From Janthinobacterium sp. 67 (GTDB lineage: Bacteria > Pseudomonadota > Gammaproteobacteria > Burkholderiales > Burkholderiaceae_D), in assembly GCF_002797895.1 (NCBI RefSeq), contig NZ_PGES01000001.1, forward strand, positions 1 through 64,000: a DNA stretch of 64,000 nt, in the 5' to 3' direction. Every line of letters begins with the position of its first letter. Position 1 is the stretch's first letter. Both the position numbers and the translations under genes were made by a program. This document shows positions 9,361 to 17,330 of the stretch, in pieces. Below the pieces are notes generated by a model. The model made no database searches and was not told where the DNA came from. It worked only from the letters and a program-made list of their open reading frames with translations.

Positions 9361-11412
9361 ATGAAGACTGCCGTAACGTCCACCCCGAAACTGACCCTGC
9401 TGGCCATCGCCGCCGGCCTGGCCCTGGCCGCCTGTGGCGGCAGCGACAGCCACAATGAGCCGGCCAAGCCCGTGGCGCAGACGGGCGTGTTCCTCGACGG
9501 CGCGGTGGAAGGACTCGATTACGTGGCCGGCAGCGCGGCCAAGGCCAGCACCAATGCCAAGGGCGAATTCATTTGCAACCCGGGCGACACGGTCGCCTTC
9601 AGCGTGGGCGGCCTGGCCCTGGGCTCGGCCCCGTGCGGCCCCGTCGTCACGCCGCTGGCGCTGGCCGCCAGCACCAACGTGGCGGACGACAAGGTCGTCA
9701 ACCGCCTGCTGGCGCTGCAATTGCTGGACGAGGACAGCGATCCGTCGAACGGCATCAAGCTGACGGCGGAAGTGAAGGCCGCGCTGGCCGGCAAGACGCT
9801 CGATTTCGCCACCGCACCGGCCGTCTTCAACGCGGCCCTGTCCGCGCATCTGGCGGCCGTGGGCGCGAAATTCGCCGGCCGCACGGTCGATGCGGAGCGC
9901 CGCGCCCTCGTGCGCGAGCATTTTGAAGACACCCTGGCCTCGAAAGCGGGCGCGCCCGTCAACGAGGCACTGACGCAAGCCAATCCGGTCGGCGAAGTGA
10001 AAGTGACCGTGACGCGCTACCAGATCCAGGCGGACAGCAAGTTCTACGTGCCGTACGAAGGCGCCAACGCCAAGATCAAGGGCGAATTCCCGAACGGCTT
10101 TTTGCCATCGTACGGTTCGGGCCTGGCCTACAAGGGCAAGAATGCCAACGGCGACCTGGAATTCTATGGCTTGACGGACCGCGGCCCGAACGGCGACGGC
10201 CCATTGCTCCCCGATCCATCGGGCAAGGGTACGATCGGCAGCAAGATCTTCCCGTCGCCGAGCTTCACGCCTTCGTTCGGCGTGCTCACGGTGGGCAAGA
10301 ACGGCGCCGTGTTGACATCGAGCACGCCGATCAAGGTATCGGCTACCGTCAACAGTTCGGGCTTGCCCGTGCCCGTGGGCGCCGTCGGCAATTCGGCCGA
10401 GATTCCCGTCATGGATGCGATGAAGTTCGACGCAAGCGGCAAGGCCGTCTTCAACGCGGGCGGTCTCGATTCGGAAGCCATCGTCGTCGATGCCAAGCGC
10501 AATGCGCTGTGGGTGTCCGACGAATACGGTCCGTTCATCGTCAAGATCGATGCGGCCACGGGCATCATCCAGGCCAAGTACGAGCCGGGCAAGGGCTTGC
10601 CGGCGCTCTTCGCCAAGCGCCGCGCGAACCGCGGCATGGAAGGCATGACCCTGGACACGAGCAACGACAAGCTGTACGCTTTCCTGCAAAGCCCCCTGTC
10701 CGACGGCACGGCGCCGTATTCGGTGACGAAGAAGAATGAACAGGTCGAGCGCTTCGCCCGCTTCACGCGCTGGATCGAATTCGATCCGACGACGGGCACC
10801 AGCGGCAAGATGTTTGCGTACCCGCTCAATGCGGCCGACTACCAGGATGGCCGCACGGGCAACGCCAAGCTGGGCGACATGGTGGCGCTGGGCGGCGGCA
10901 AGTTCCTCGTCATCGAGCAGGGCGCCGCGCCGTCGGGCAAGGTGTTCAACAAACTGATGCTGGTCGAACTGAAGGGCGCCACCGATATTTCGGCCGCCGC
11001 CTTCAACGCGACGACGTCGGACCTGGAAAAAAGCAGCATGGGCGGCGCGGCCGTCAATGGCGCCGACTGGGCCGCCGTCACGCCGCTGAAGAAAACCCTG
11101 CTGCTGGACTTGAACGCCATCGGATGGGCGGCGGAAAAAGCGGAAGGCCTGACCCTGATCGACGACTCGACCATCGCGCTGGCCAACGACAATGACTTCG
11201 GCCTGAAAACCAAGGTCTTTGACGCGAATGGCGTGGAAGTCGATGGCGCCGACGTGACCAAGTGCACGGTCGACGCCAACGGCACCATCGTCACGAGCAG
11301 CACCGCCGGCTGCAACGCCGCCAACACCATCCGCGTGGCGCGCGGCGACGACCGCGAACGTCCAAGCCGCTTGTGGATCGTGAAGTTTGCCAAGGCGCTC
11401 AATACGTATTGA
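9361..11412 (+). CDS. Lipoprotein with esterase-like/phytase-like beta-propeller domain
   Basis: Exported lipoprotein of 683 residues. The signal sequence ends in a lipobox (LALAACGGS, Cys near residue 25). The N-terminal 180 residues look like a surface beta domain (TGVFLDGAVEGLDYV, as in cadherin-like lipoproteins); the C-terminal part (about 215-683) matches the phytase-like family with GLTDRGPNGDGP, LWVSDEYGPFIVKID and RGMEGMTLD. Members are usually linked to release of phosphate or to general esterase activity, but many are uncharacterised, so the substrate is open. It is monocistronic and ends in a hairpin-rich region. Confidence 0.8.
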   Translation: MKTAVTSTPKLTLLAIAAGLALAACGGSDSHNEPAKPVAQTGVFLDGAVEGLDYVAGSAAKASTNAKGEFICNPGDTVAFSVGGLALGSAPCGPVVTPLALAASTNVADDKVVNRLLALQLLDEDSDPSNGIKLTAEVKAALAGKTLDFATAPAVFNAALSAHLAAVGAKFAGRTVDAERRALVREHFEDTLASKAGAPVNEALTQANPVGEVKVTVTRYQIQADSKFYVPYEGANAKIKGEFPNGFLPSYGSGLAYKGKNANGDLEFYGLTDRGPNGDGPLLPDPSGKGTIGSKIFPSPSFTPSFGVLTVGKNGAVLTSSTPIKVSATVNSSGLPVPVGAVGNSAEIPVMDAMKFDASGKAVFNAGGLDSEAIVVDAKRNALWVSDEYGPFIVKIDAATGIIQAKYEPGKGLPALFAKRRANRGMEGMTLDTSNDKLYAFLQSPLSDGTAPYSVTKKNEQVERFARFTRWIEFDPTTGTSGKMFAYPLNAADYQDGRTGNAKLGDMVALGGGKFLVIEQGAAPSGKVFNKLMLVELKGATDISAAAFNATTSDLEKSSMGGAAVNGADWAAVTPLKKTLLLDLNAIGWAAEKAEGLTLIDDSTIALANDNDFGLKTKVFDANGVEVDGADVTKCTVDANGTIVTSSTAGCNAANTIRVARGDDRERPSRLWIVKFAKALNTY

Positions 11413-11423
11413 TGTGCTGCTGT

Positions 11424-11459
11424 GTCGGATTACGCGGCGCTGCGCGCCGCTAATCCGAC
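11424..11459. repeat. REP-like palindrome GTCGGATTA, copy 1
   Basis: GTCGGATTA (11424-11432) and its complement TAATCCGAC (11451-11459) flank a GC-rich inner palindrome (CGGCGC/GCGCCG). The same 9-bp arms recur at 11527-11556 and 37301-37327, all outside genes, so this is a dispersed extragenic repeat. Confidence 0.75.
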
Positions 11460-11467
11460 CTACATGA

Positions 11468-11507
11468 AAAAGCCGCGCGGTGCAGAAATGCGCCGCGCGG
11501 CTTTTTA
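11468..11507. terminator. Bidirectional terminator between convergent genes
   Basis: A stem of about 13 bp (AAAAGCCGCGCGG with CCGCGCGGCTTTTT) has a 12-base loop and T runs on both strands. It separates the phytase-like gene from the S9 peptidase gene. Confidence 0.8.
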
Positions 11508-11526
11508 TCGTGAAAGTGGACGGTAG

Positions 11527-11556
11527 GTCGGATTAGGCCGAAGGCCGTAATCCGAC
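11527..11556. repeat. REP-like palindrome GTCGGATTA, copy 2
   Basis: GTCGGATTA (11527-11535) and TAATCCGAC (11548-11556) enclose GGCCGAAGGCCG. It sits 10 bases after the S9 peptidase stop, on the other side of the terminator from copy 1, so the intergenic space is a terminator flanked by two repeat copies. Confidence 0.75.
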
Positions 11557-11566
11557 ATGTATCCGT

Positions 11567-13651
11567 TTACTTCTTCGTGTAGGTATTCAACCAACCCAAA
11601 ACGGTGTGATGCCACAGCAGCGAATTGGCCGGCTTCAGCACCCAGTGGTTCTCGTCCGGGAAGACCAGCAGCTTGCTCGGGATGCCCTGGCGCTGCAGCG
11701 CCGTGAAGGTGCCCAGGCCTTGTGCTGTGGGGATGCGGAAATCGAGGTCGCCCTGGACCACCAGCATCGGCGTCTTCCAGTTTTTCACGTAGTTCACGGG
11801 GTTGAACTGCTCGTGCTTGGCCGGCGCGTCGTAGTAGGTGCCGCCATTTTCCCATTCCGTGAACCACAGTTCTTCCGTCGCGTAAGCCATGCCGCGGTTG
11901 TCGAACACGCCGTCGTGGTTGACCAGGCATTTGAAGCCGTCCGGCCAGTTACCGGCGATCCAGTTCATCATGTAGCCGCCGTACGACGCGCCCAGCGCGC
12001 AGCTGCGCTCGCGGTCCAGCCACGGGAATTTCTTGGTGGCCGCTTCCAGGCCCTTCTGCAAGTCGACCAGTGGCTTGCCGCCCCAGTCGCCGCTGATGGA
12101 GTCCGTGAACTTCTGGCCATAGCCGGTCGAGCCGTGGAAGTCGATGAAGACGGTGGCGTAGCCGGCGCCCGCATACACTTGCGGATTCCAGCGGTAGCTC
12201 CAGCTGTTGCCGAAGCTGCCTTGCGGGCCGCCGTGGACCAAAAAGGCGATTGGATATTTTTCGCCGGCCTTGGCATTCCACGGCTTCATGACGTGGCCGT
12301 AGACGGTTTCGCCATTCGCGCCGGCGAACGAGAACTGTTCATATTCGCCGAAGCGCACGTCGGCCAGGGCTGCCGCATTCTGTTTCGTCAGCTGCACCAT
12401 CGGTGCATTTTCCGACTTCGCGTCGAGTTTGCGCGTGTACAGCTGCGCGCCCGAAGCCAGGTTGGCTTGCGCCAGCACGATGGTGTTGCCGCGCACGTCG
12501 AAGTCGCCCACGGCGCCCTTGCCCGTCAGCGCAGCGACCTTGCCGCTGGCCGCGTCGATGTGGAACAGACGATGCTGGCCCACGTCATCGGCGGTGACGA
12601 GGAAGGCCTTGCCATCCGGCGTCCAGCGGAAGTCGGCCACGGAACGGTCCCAGTCGTCGGCCACGGTGCGTTTCTTGCCCGTGGCGACATCCATCAGCAC
12701 CAGGTGAAAACGGTCCGCTTCGAAGCCCGGCTTGGTCATGGCGACATAGGCCAGGGTACGGCCATCGGGCGAGTAGGTGGCTTTCGCGTCCCAGGCCGGA
12801 TTGTCGGCCGTGAGGTTGCGCGGCGCCTGGCCGCCGGTGGCGGGAATCGTGTAGACGTCGAAGTTGGTTGACCACGATTCCGTGCGGCCGGCCACGCGCA
12901 CGGAGAAGGCCACGGTCTTGCCGTCCGGGCTGAAGTGGTATTCGCCGTTGTCGCCGAACGGTTTCGATGGCGCGTCGCCGTCGAGGGTGCCGCTCAGGCT
13001 GACGGGCGCGGCGCTGACCTTGCCGGTGGCATCGATCGGCGCCGAGTACAGCGCGTTGCGGCGGCCGTCGGCCCAGGTATCCCAGTGGCGCACGAACATC
13101 TGGTCGTAGACCATGCCGCTCGCCTTGTTTTTCGTTTTTTCATCGAGGCGCTTTTTCGTGCAGGCGAGGTCCGCGCAATCGAGGAAGACGCCCATGCTGA
13201 AGGCCAGGCGGTCGCCCTGCGGCGACAGACGGTAGGTGTCGACGTCCAGCGCCAGGTCGGTGACCTTGGCCGCTTCGCCGCCGTTCAGGGGCAGCTGCCA
13301 CACTTGCGAGGAACCGGAGCGGCCGGACAGGAAGTAGATGGCGTCGCCGTTCGGCGACCATTGCGGGTCGCTGGCGCTGGCGTCTCCGCGCGTGAGCTGG
13401 CGCGGTGCCGCGTTCGGCGCGCGCAGGTCGATCATCCACAGCTGCGTGTTGCCGCGGTTTTTGTCCAGGTTGGTGGTGCGCACCGTGTAGACGACGCGCG
13501 TGGCGTCCGGCGACAGCACGGGGCTGCCCACGCGTTCCATGGCCACCATGTCTTCCACGGTGAAACCGCGTGGCGCGGCCAAGGCCGGCACGGCGGCAGT
13601 GGTGGCCATGGCGGCACTGAATGCTCCCAAGAGCAGCAGACGTAAACTCAT
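11567..13651 (-). CDS. S9 family prolyl oligopeptidase / acylaminoacyl peptidase, exported
   Basis: Serine peptidase of 694 residues that likely trims peptides in the periplasm. It has a signal peptide (MSLRLLLLGAFSAAMATTAA, cleavage near PALAA), an N-terminal beta-propeller with TolB/WD-like blades (SPDATRVVYTV, WSPNGDAIYFLS, FSPDGKTVAFSV, YSPDGRTLAYVA), and a C-terminal alpha/beta hydrolase domain from about residue 440. The nucleophile is the Ser of GASYGGYMM near residue 556; Asp is in QGDLDFRIP and His in DENHWVLKP. GGGAG lies before the ATG. Family is sure; the physiological substrate is not. Confidence 0.92.
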   Translation of the reverse strand: MSLRLLLLGAFSAAMATTAAVPALAAPRGFTVEDMVAMERVGSPVLSPDATRVVYTVRTTNLDKNRGNTQLWMIDLRAPNAAPRQLTRGDASASDPQWSPNGDAIYFLSGRSGSSQVWQLPLNGGEAAKVTDLALDVDTYRLSPQGDRLAFSMGVFLDCADLACTKKRLDEKTKNKASGMVYDQMFVRHWDTWADGRRNALYSAPIDATGKVSAAPVSLSGTLDGDAPSKPFGDNGEYHFSPDGKTVAFSVRVAGRTESWSTNFDVYTIPATGGQAPRNLTADNPAWDAKATYSPDGRTLAYVAMTKPGFEADRFHLVLMDVATGKKRTVADDWDRSVADFRWTPDGKAFLVTADDVGQHRLFHIDAASGKVAALTGKGAVGDFDVRGNTIVLAQANLASGAQLYTRKLDAKSENAPMVQLTKQNAAALADVRFGEYEQFSFAGANGETVYGHVMKPWNAKAGEKYPIAFLVHGGPQGSFGNSWSYRWNPQVYAGAGYATVFIDFHGSTGYGQKFTDSISGDWGGKPLVDLQKGLEAATKKFPWLDRERSCALGASYGGYMMNWIAGNWPDGFKCLVNHDGVFDNRGMAYATEELWFTEWENGGTYYDAPAKHEQFNPVNYVKNWKTPMLVVQGDLDFRIPTAQGLGTFTALQRQGIPSKLLVFPDENHWVLKPANSLLWHHTVLGWLNTYTKK

Positions 13652-13769
13652 TCAAACTCCCGTTTTATATTGCGACGTTATCGATATGGTATTGACGTGG
13701 CCGGCTGTACCGCCGGCAGCCCGACATCATAGCAATAAAGACGCGCCTGCTGCGGGAGTTGACCGCCGG

Positions 13770-14477
13770 TTAGCCGGCGTTTTGCGCCAGTTGGTCGAGC
13801 GCCACGTGGCCGAGGAAACCGCCCCGGCTGGCGGCCGGCACGCCGTCTTCGATGGCGTGGGCAAAGCGGATGCCGGGGTCTAGTTCCAGCGCCGCCAGCA
13901 CGCGCGCCGTGTTCGGATAATCGGCCAGGCTGGCCAGCTGCAGCGGTTCGGCCCAGCGCGCCGTGGCGGCCAGGTAGGCGTCGGCGATGGTCGGTGCCGT
14001 GTCCGATACGAGCCAGGCGCGGCCAGCAAGCAGGCGCTCCAAGTGGGCCAGGCTTTTGTTCACTTTCTCGACGGCCATCTCGCGCCAGACGCCCGCGCGC
14101 GCATCTTCCGGCACCGCGCGCGCGGCCTGGAAGGCGGGCATGAAGGCCGCGTGAAACGTCGTGTGCAAAAAGGACAGCACGCTGTTGAGGCGATCATATT
14201 CCGGCGTGCCTTGCGCAAAACCCAGGCTGCTGCCTGGTGCGCGGGCGGCCAGGTGCAGCAGGATCGCCATGCTTTCCAGCAGCGGCGCACCGGTGTGCGT
14301 GAGCAGGGCCGGCGTCTGGCTCAGGGGATTGATGGCGAGAAAGGCCGGATGCCGCTTGCTGGCCGGGTCGCGCGCTTCCACGCGGGCCAAACGATACGGC
14401 AAGCCGCTCCATTCGAGGGCGGCGATGGCGGCAAACGAGCAGCCGAACGGCACGCTGTAGATCAGGGTGGTTTCCAA
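13770..14477 (-). CDS. Glutathione S-transferase family protein
   Basis: Cytoplasmic GST-fold protein of 235 residues. The thioredoxin-like N-terminal domain has the cis-proline region (INPLSQTPALLTHTGAPLLESMAIL, read here in pieces: NPLSQTPALL then LLESMAIL, the glutathione-binding E-S). The helical C-terminal domain includes TIADAYLAATARWAE, a normal GST N-capping/hydrophobic-core segment. It is divergent from the HxlR regulator at 14592, a frequent pairing, so its expression is likely controlled by that protein and an electrophile or redox signal. Substrate is unknown. Confidence 0.85.
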   Translation of the reverse strand: METTLIYSVPFGCSFAAIAALEWSGLPYRLARVEARDPASKRHPAFLAINPLSQTPALLTHTGAPLLESMAILLHLAARAPGSSLGFAQGTPEYDRLNSVLSFLHTTFHAAFMPAFQAARAVPEDARAGVWREMAVEKVNKSLAHLERLLAGRAWLVSDTAPTIADAYLAATARWAEPLQLASLADYPNTARVLAALELDPGIRFAHAIEDGVPAASRGGFLGHVALDQLAQNAG

Positions 14478-14551
14478 GTCGAAACTCCATTGAGGTGAGG
14501 GAAGGGCAGTCTAATCGTGATGGTTACTATTTGGAAGAAGGCAGAATAATG

Positions 14552-14576
14552 TGGTATAGGTACATTTTTTATACCA
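14552..14576. promoter_or_regulatory. Probable HxlR operator
   Basis: TGGTATA (14552-14558) and TATACCA (14570-14576) form an inverted repeat with an 11-base spacer. It lies between the divergent GST and HxlR genes, 16 bases before the HxlR start, fitting autoregulation by a winged-helix dimer. Confidence 0.55.
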
Positions 14577-14591
14577 GGTTGGAAGCGAACA

Positions 14592-14945
14592 ATGAAAGAC
14601 AATGTCTCCGGCTGCGCCGTGGAAGAGGCGATGCGCTTGCTGGGCGGGCGCTGGCGAGTGGTGTTGCTCAGCTATCTGATGGCGGGGCCGAAGCGCTTCA
14701 GTGAAATTCGCCGCGCCGTGCCGAATATCTCGCAGCGCATGCTGACCCTGGACTTGCGCGCGCTGGAAGAAGCGGGCTTGCTGACGCGTACGATCTACGC
14801 GGAAGTGCCCGTCAAGGTGGAATACCGGCTGACGGACGAAGGCCTGCGCTTGCGCGAACTGGTCAAGATGCTGCGCGCCATCGGCTTGCGCCTGCGCGGA
14901 CAGGCGGACGCGGGCGGCGCCTTCCTCGCGCCCGATGCCGGCTAG
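14592..14945 (+). CDS. HxlR-family winged-helix transcriptional regulator
   Basis: DNA-binding protein of 117 residues. The hallmark sequence LGGRWRVVLLSYLMAGPKRF (residues about 17-36) is followed by the recognition helix NISQRMLTLDLRALEEAGL and the wing EYRLTDEGLRL. Cys8 in the N-terminus (SGCAVE) matches the redox- or electrophile-sensing cysteine present in many HxlR proteins. GGAAG sits upstream of the ATG. It probably controls itself and the divergent GST gene. Confidence 0.9.
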   Translation: MKDNVSGCAVEEAMRLLGGRWRVVLLSYLMAGPKRFSEIRRAVPNISQRMLTLDLRALEEAGLLTRTIYAEVPVKVEYRLTDEGLRLRELVKMLRAIGLRLRGQADAGGAFLAPDAG

Positions 14946-15018
14946 ATGTCTCTACAGAAACAACTGTTTTTATGCGAAGTGCTAGACTGCCCGCCTTTGA
15001 TCACTACTCCCGATACCC

Positions 15019-15609
15019 ATGCGCCTGACCTCTTTCGCCCTGACCGCCGCCGCCCTGTTCGCCGCCCTGCCGGCCCAGGCGGCCACCATGCCGACACTCG
15101 AACAAATCCAGGCCGCCGTGCAGGCGGGCGTGGCCAAGACACAAGCGAAGACGCAGTCGAGCATGCCGTTCGTCATCAAGGTCACCAGCCTGGCCGGTTG
15201 CCAGGAGTCGCAGGAAGTGCCGGGCGAAGTGGTGTGCCTGGTGGGCATGAGCGCCGGCATGCGCGATGCCTTTAATGTACTGCCCCTGCGTAACGAGGGC
15301 GATACCTGGGTCGGCGTCGAACGCAAGAACGCCAAGTTCGCTGGACCGTCGCCGGCCGAGGCGCAAGCGATGATACGCGCGTGGGCCAAGGAAGAAGTGG
15401 CGCGCAATCCGGAAGCGGCCAAGGACGTGCAGATGCAGGAAGCGCAGAGCACCATGCAGGTCAAGGCCGTCAACGAGTGCGACGTCAAGCGCAAGACGGG
15501 TTACCTCGTATGCGATACGGAATTGAGCGTGCCGAGCCGCCCGGAAGCCATCAAGACGGAACTGACCTTCATGCTCGAGAACGGCGGCTGGCGCTACGTG
15601 CCCCGCTAA
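15019..15609 (+). CDS. Exported protein of unknown function
   Basis: A 196-residue protein that I do not recognise. It has a clear signal peptide (MRLTSFALTAAALFAALPAQA) and about 175 mature residues with three cysteines that may pair (GCQESQ, VVCLVG, NECDVK, plus VCDTE near 159). No catalytic motif is evident. It is monocistronic, between the HxlR gene and an AT-rich gap. A periplasmic location is likely. Confidence 0.7.
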   Translation: MRLTSFALTAAALFAALPAQAATMPTLEQIQAAVQAGVAKTQAKTQSSMPFVIKVTSLAGCQESQEVPGEVVCLVGMSAGMRDAFNVLPLRNEGDTWVGVERKNAKFAGPSPAEAQAMIRAWAKEEVARNPEAAKDVQMQEAQSTMQVKAVNECDVKRKTGYLVCDTELSVPSRPEAIKTELTFMLENGGWRYVPR

Positions 15610-15944
15610 GCCGGCGGCCGCCAGGCCGCTCGCGCATCCACCGATACTCCTTCACAGCACCCCTCCCGCGCATCAAGCCTGTGCGGCGGCCCACATGGCC
15701 GCCGGCAGGCAGGCACACCCTCATCCGCAGTAGGCAGACCAGCCAAGCCAGTCAATATGGTTGAATTGATATATTTGTCAATTCGCATTCAATTTTCGTT
15801 AAATTGATAGAATTGGTGAGTTTCTTTGCATTTGTTGCGATTTTGCCATATAAACTGATTTATTTATTTTAATCGTTATTTTTGAGCGTATTATATTGAT
15901 AATGCGCAAGTAAATGCCGCGATCTGACTGTCTGGAGAACCGTC
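15610..15944. promoter_or_regulatory. AT-rich gap upstream of HD-GYP gene with two TCAATT inverted repeats
   Basis: The first 100 bases are GC-rich and contain a stem CGGCGGCC/GGCCGCCG (15684-15691 with 15697-15704) without a T run. Bases about 15760-15930 are strikingly AT-rich for this genome. They hold AATTGA (15764-15769) with TCAATT (15778-15783), and TCAATTT (15789-15795) with AAATTGA (15801-15807). This looks like a regulated promoter; the binding protein is unknown. Confidence 0.5.
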
Positions 15945-17186
15945 GTGCTGAAAAAAATAACGAGTAGCGAACTGGTACTGGGAATGTATGTCGAGCGTTT
16001 GGGCCGTTCCTGGCTCGATAACCCGTTCTGGACGCGCTCCTTCCTGCTCAAGTCGCCGGCCGACCTGGAACGTATCCGTACGGCACGTCTTTGCGAGGTG
16101 TGGATCGACACGTCGCGCGGGCTGGCGCAGGCGCAAGCGGCTCCGGCATGCGCATCATCCGCTGCCGTGGCGCCGCCAGCCGCCGATGTCACGCCCGCGC
16201 CCGTTGCCGTCGCTGAGGCTCGCCCGTCTCTCTCGCGCGACGAGGAAGTGGCGCACGCCCGGCGTGTGCTGGAACGTTCGCGCGAGGCCGTGCGGACCAT
16301 GTTTGACGAGGTGCGCATGGGCAAGGCCTTGTCCGTGGGGCAGGCTTACGAACTGGTCGACGATATCGCGGCCACGGTGCTGCGCGGCGGCAGTGTGCTG
16401 CTGGGTCTGGCGCGCCTGAAAACCGCCGACAACTACACGTATATGCATTCGGTGGCCGTGTGTGCGCTGATGACGGCGCTGGCCGCGGAAGCGGGCCTGG
16501 CGCCCGGGCAGGTGCGCTCGGCCGGCCTGGCCGGCTTGCTGCACGATATAGGCAAGATGGCCGTGCCGTCCGCCATCCTCAACAAGCCGGGCAGCTTGAG
16601 CGAAGAGGAATTTTCCTCCGTGCGCGCCCATCCGGCGGCCGGCCACCGGATGTTACAAGAGGTGGGCGAGATCGATCCGGTGGTGCTCGACGTGTGCCGG
16701 CACCACCATGAAAAACTCGATGGCAGCGGCTATCCCGAGGGTTTGTGCGGCGCGGAAATCAGCGTGTATGCGCGCATGGGCGCGATTTGCGATGTGTACG
16801 ACGCGATCACGTCGAACCGACCGTACAAGCAGGGCTGGTGCCCGGCCGAGTCGCTGCGCCGCATGGCCGCCTGGCGTGGCGGGCATCTGGACGCACAATT
16901 GTTCGCCGCCTTCGTCAAATGCCTGGGCATCTATCCGCAGGGCACCCTCGTGCGGCTGCGGTCGGAACGCCTGGCCGTGGTGGTGGGGCAGACGCCGGGC
17001 AAGCCGCTGACCTTGCCCACCGTGCGCGTCTTTTTTTCCATCCGCGCCGGAACCTGCATCGCCCCGACCGACATCGACCTGGCCGCCCCGGCTTGCCTGG
17101 AACGCATTATTTCCACGGAAAGCGCTGCCCAGTGGCGCCTGCAGGACGTCGACCGTTACTGGGCCGGTGAAGCCGCGATGGCTTGA
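15945..17186 (+). CDS. HD-GYP domain cyclic-di-GMP phosphodiesterase with DUF3391-like N-terminus
   Basis: Predicted hydrolase of c-di-GMP, 413 residues, cytoplasmic. The N-terminal 60 residues (ELVLGMYVERLGRSWLDNPF) match the small domain often found before HD-GYP. The catalytic domain covers about 145-330: HDIGKMAVP (HD pair), AHPAAGH, RHHHEKLDGSGYPEGL (the GYP motif) and DVYDAITSNRPYK. All usual metal ligands appear present. Translation begins at GTG (15945) with GGAGA upstream. Lowering c-di-GMP favours motility, in keeping with the chemoreceptor downstream. Confidence 0.9.
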   Translation: MLKKITSSELVLGMYVERLGRSWLDNPFWTRSFLLKSPADLERIRTARLCEVWIDTSRGLAQAQAAPACASSAAVAPPAADVTPAPVAVAEARPSLSRDEEVAHARRVLERSREAVRTMFDEVRMGKALSVGQAYELVDDIAATVLRGGSVLLGLARLKTADNYTYMHSVAVCALMTALAAEAGLAPGQVRSAGLAGLLHDIGKMAVPSAILNKPGSLSEEEFSSVRAHPAAGHRMLQEVGEIDPVVLDVCRHHHEKLDGSGYPEGLCGAEISVYARMGAICDVYDAITSNRPYKQGWCPAESLRRMAAWRGGHLDAQLFAAFVKCLGIYPQGTLVRLRSERLAVVVGQTPGKPLTLPTVRVFFSIRAGTCIAPTDIDLAAPACLERIISTESAAQWRLQDVDRYWAGEAAMA

Positions 17187-17330
17187 CGGTGTACAGGTCG
17201 TAATAAGTTGCAGTTTATTAATAATAAAATATTAAAATAATGGTGCCAGTGCCGTGCCCGCTTTTCTGACTGGCAGCCGTTCCTTGTCCGCATACCCGTC
17301 ACCGTACGGGCTACTTCTGAGGATGTCACC

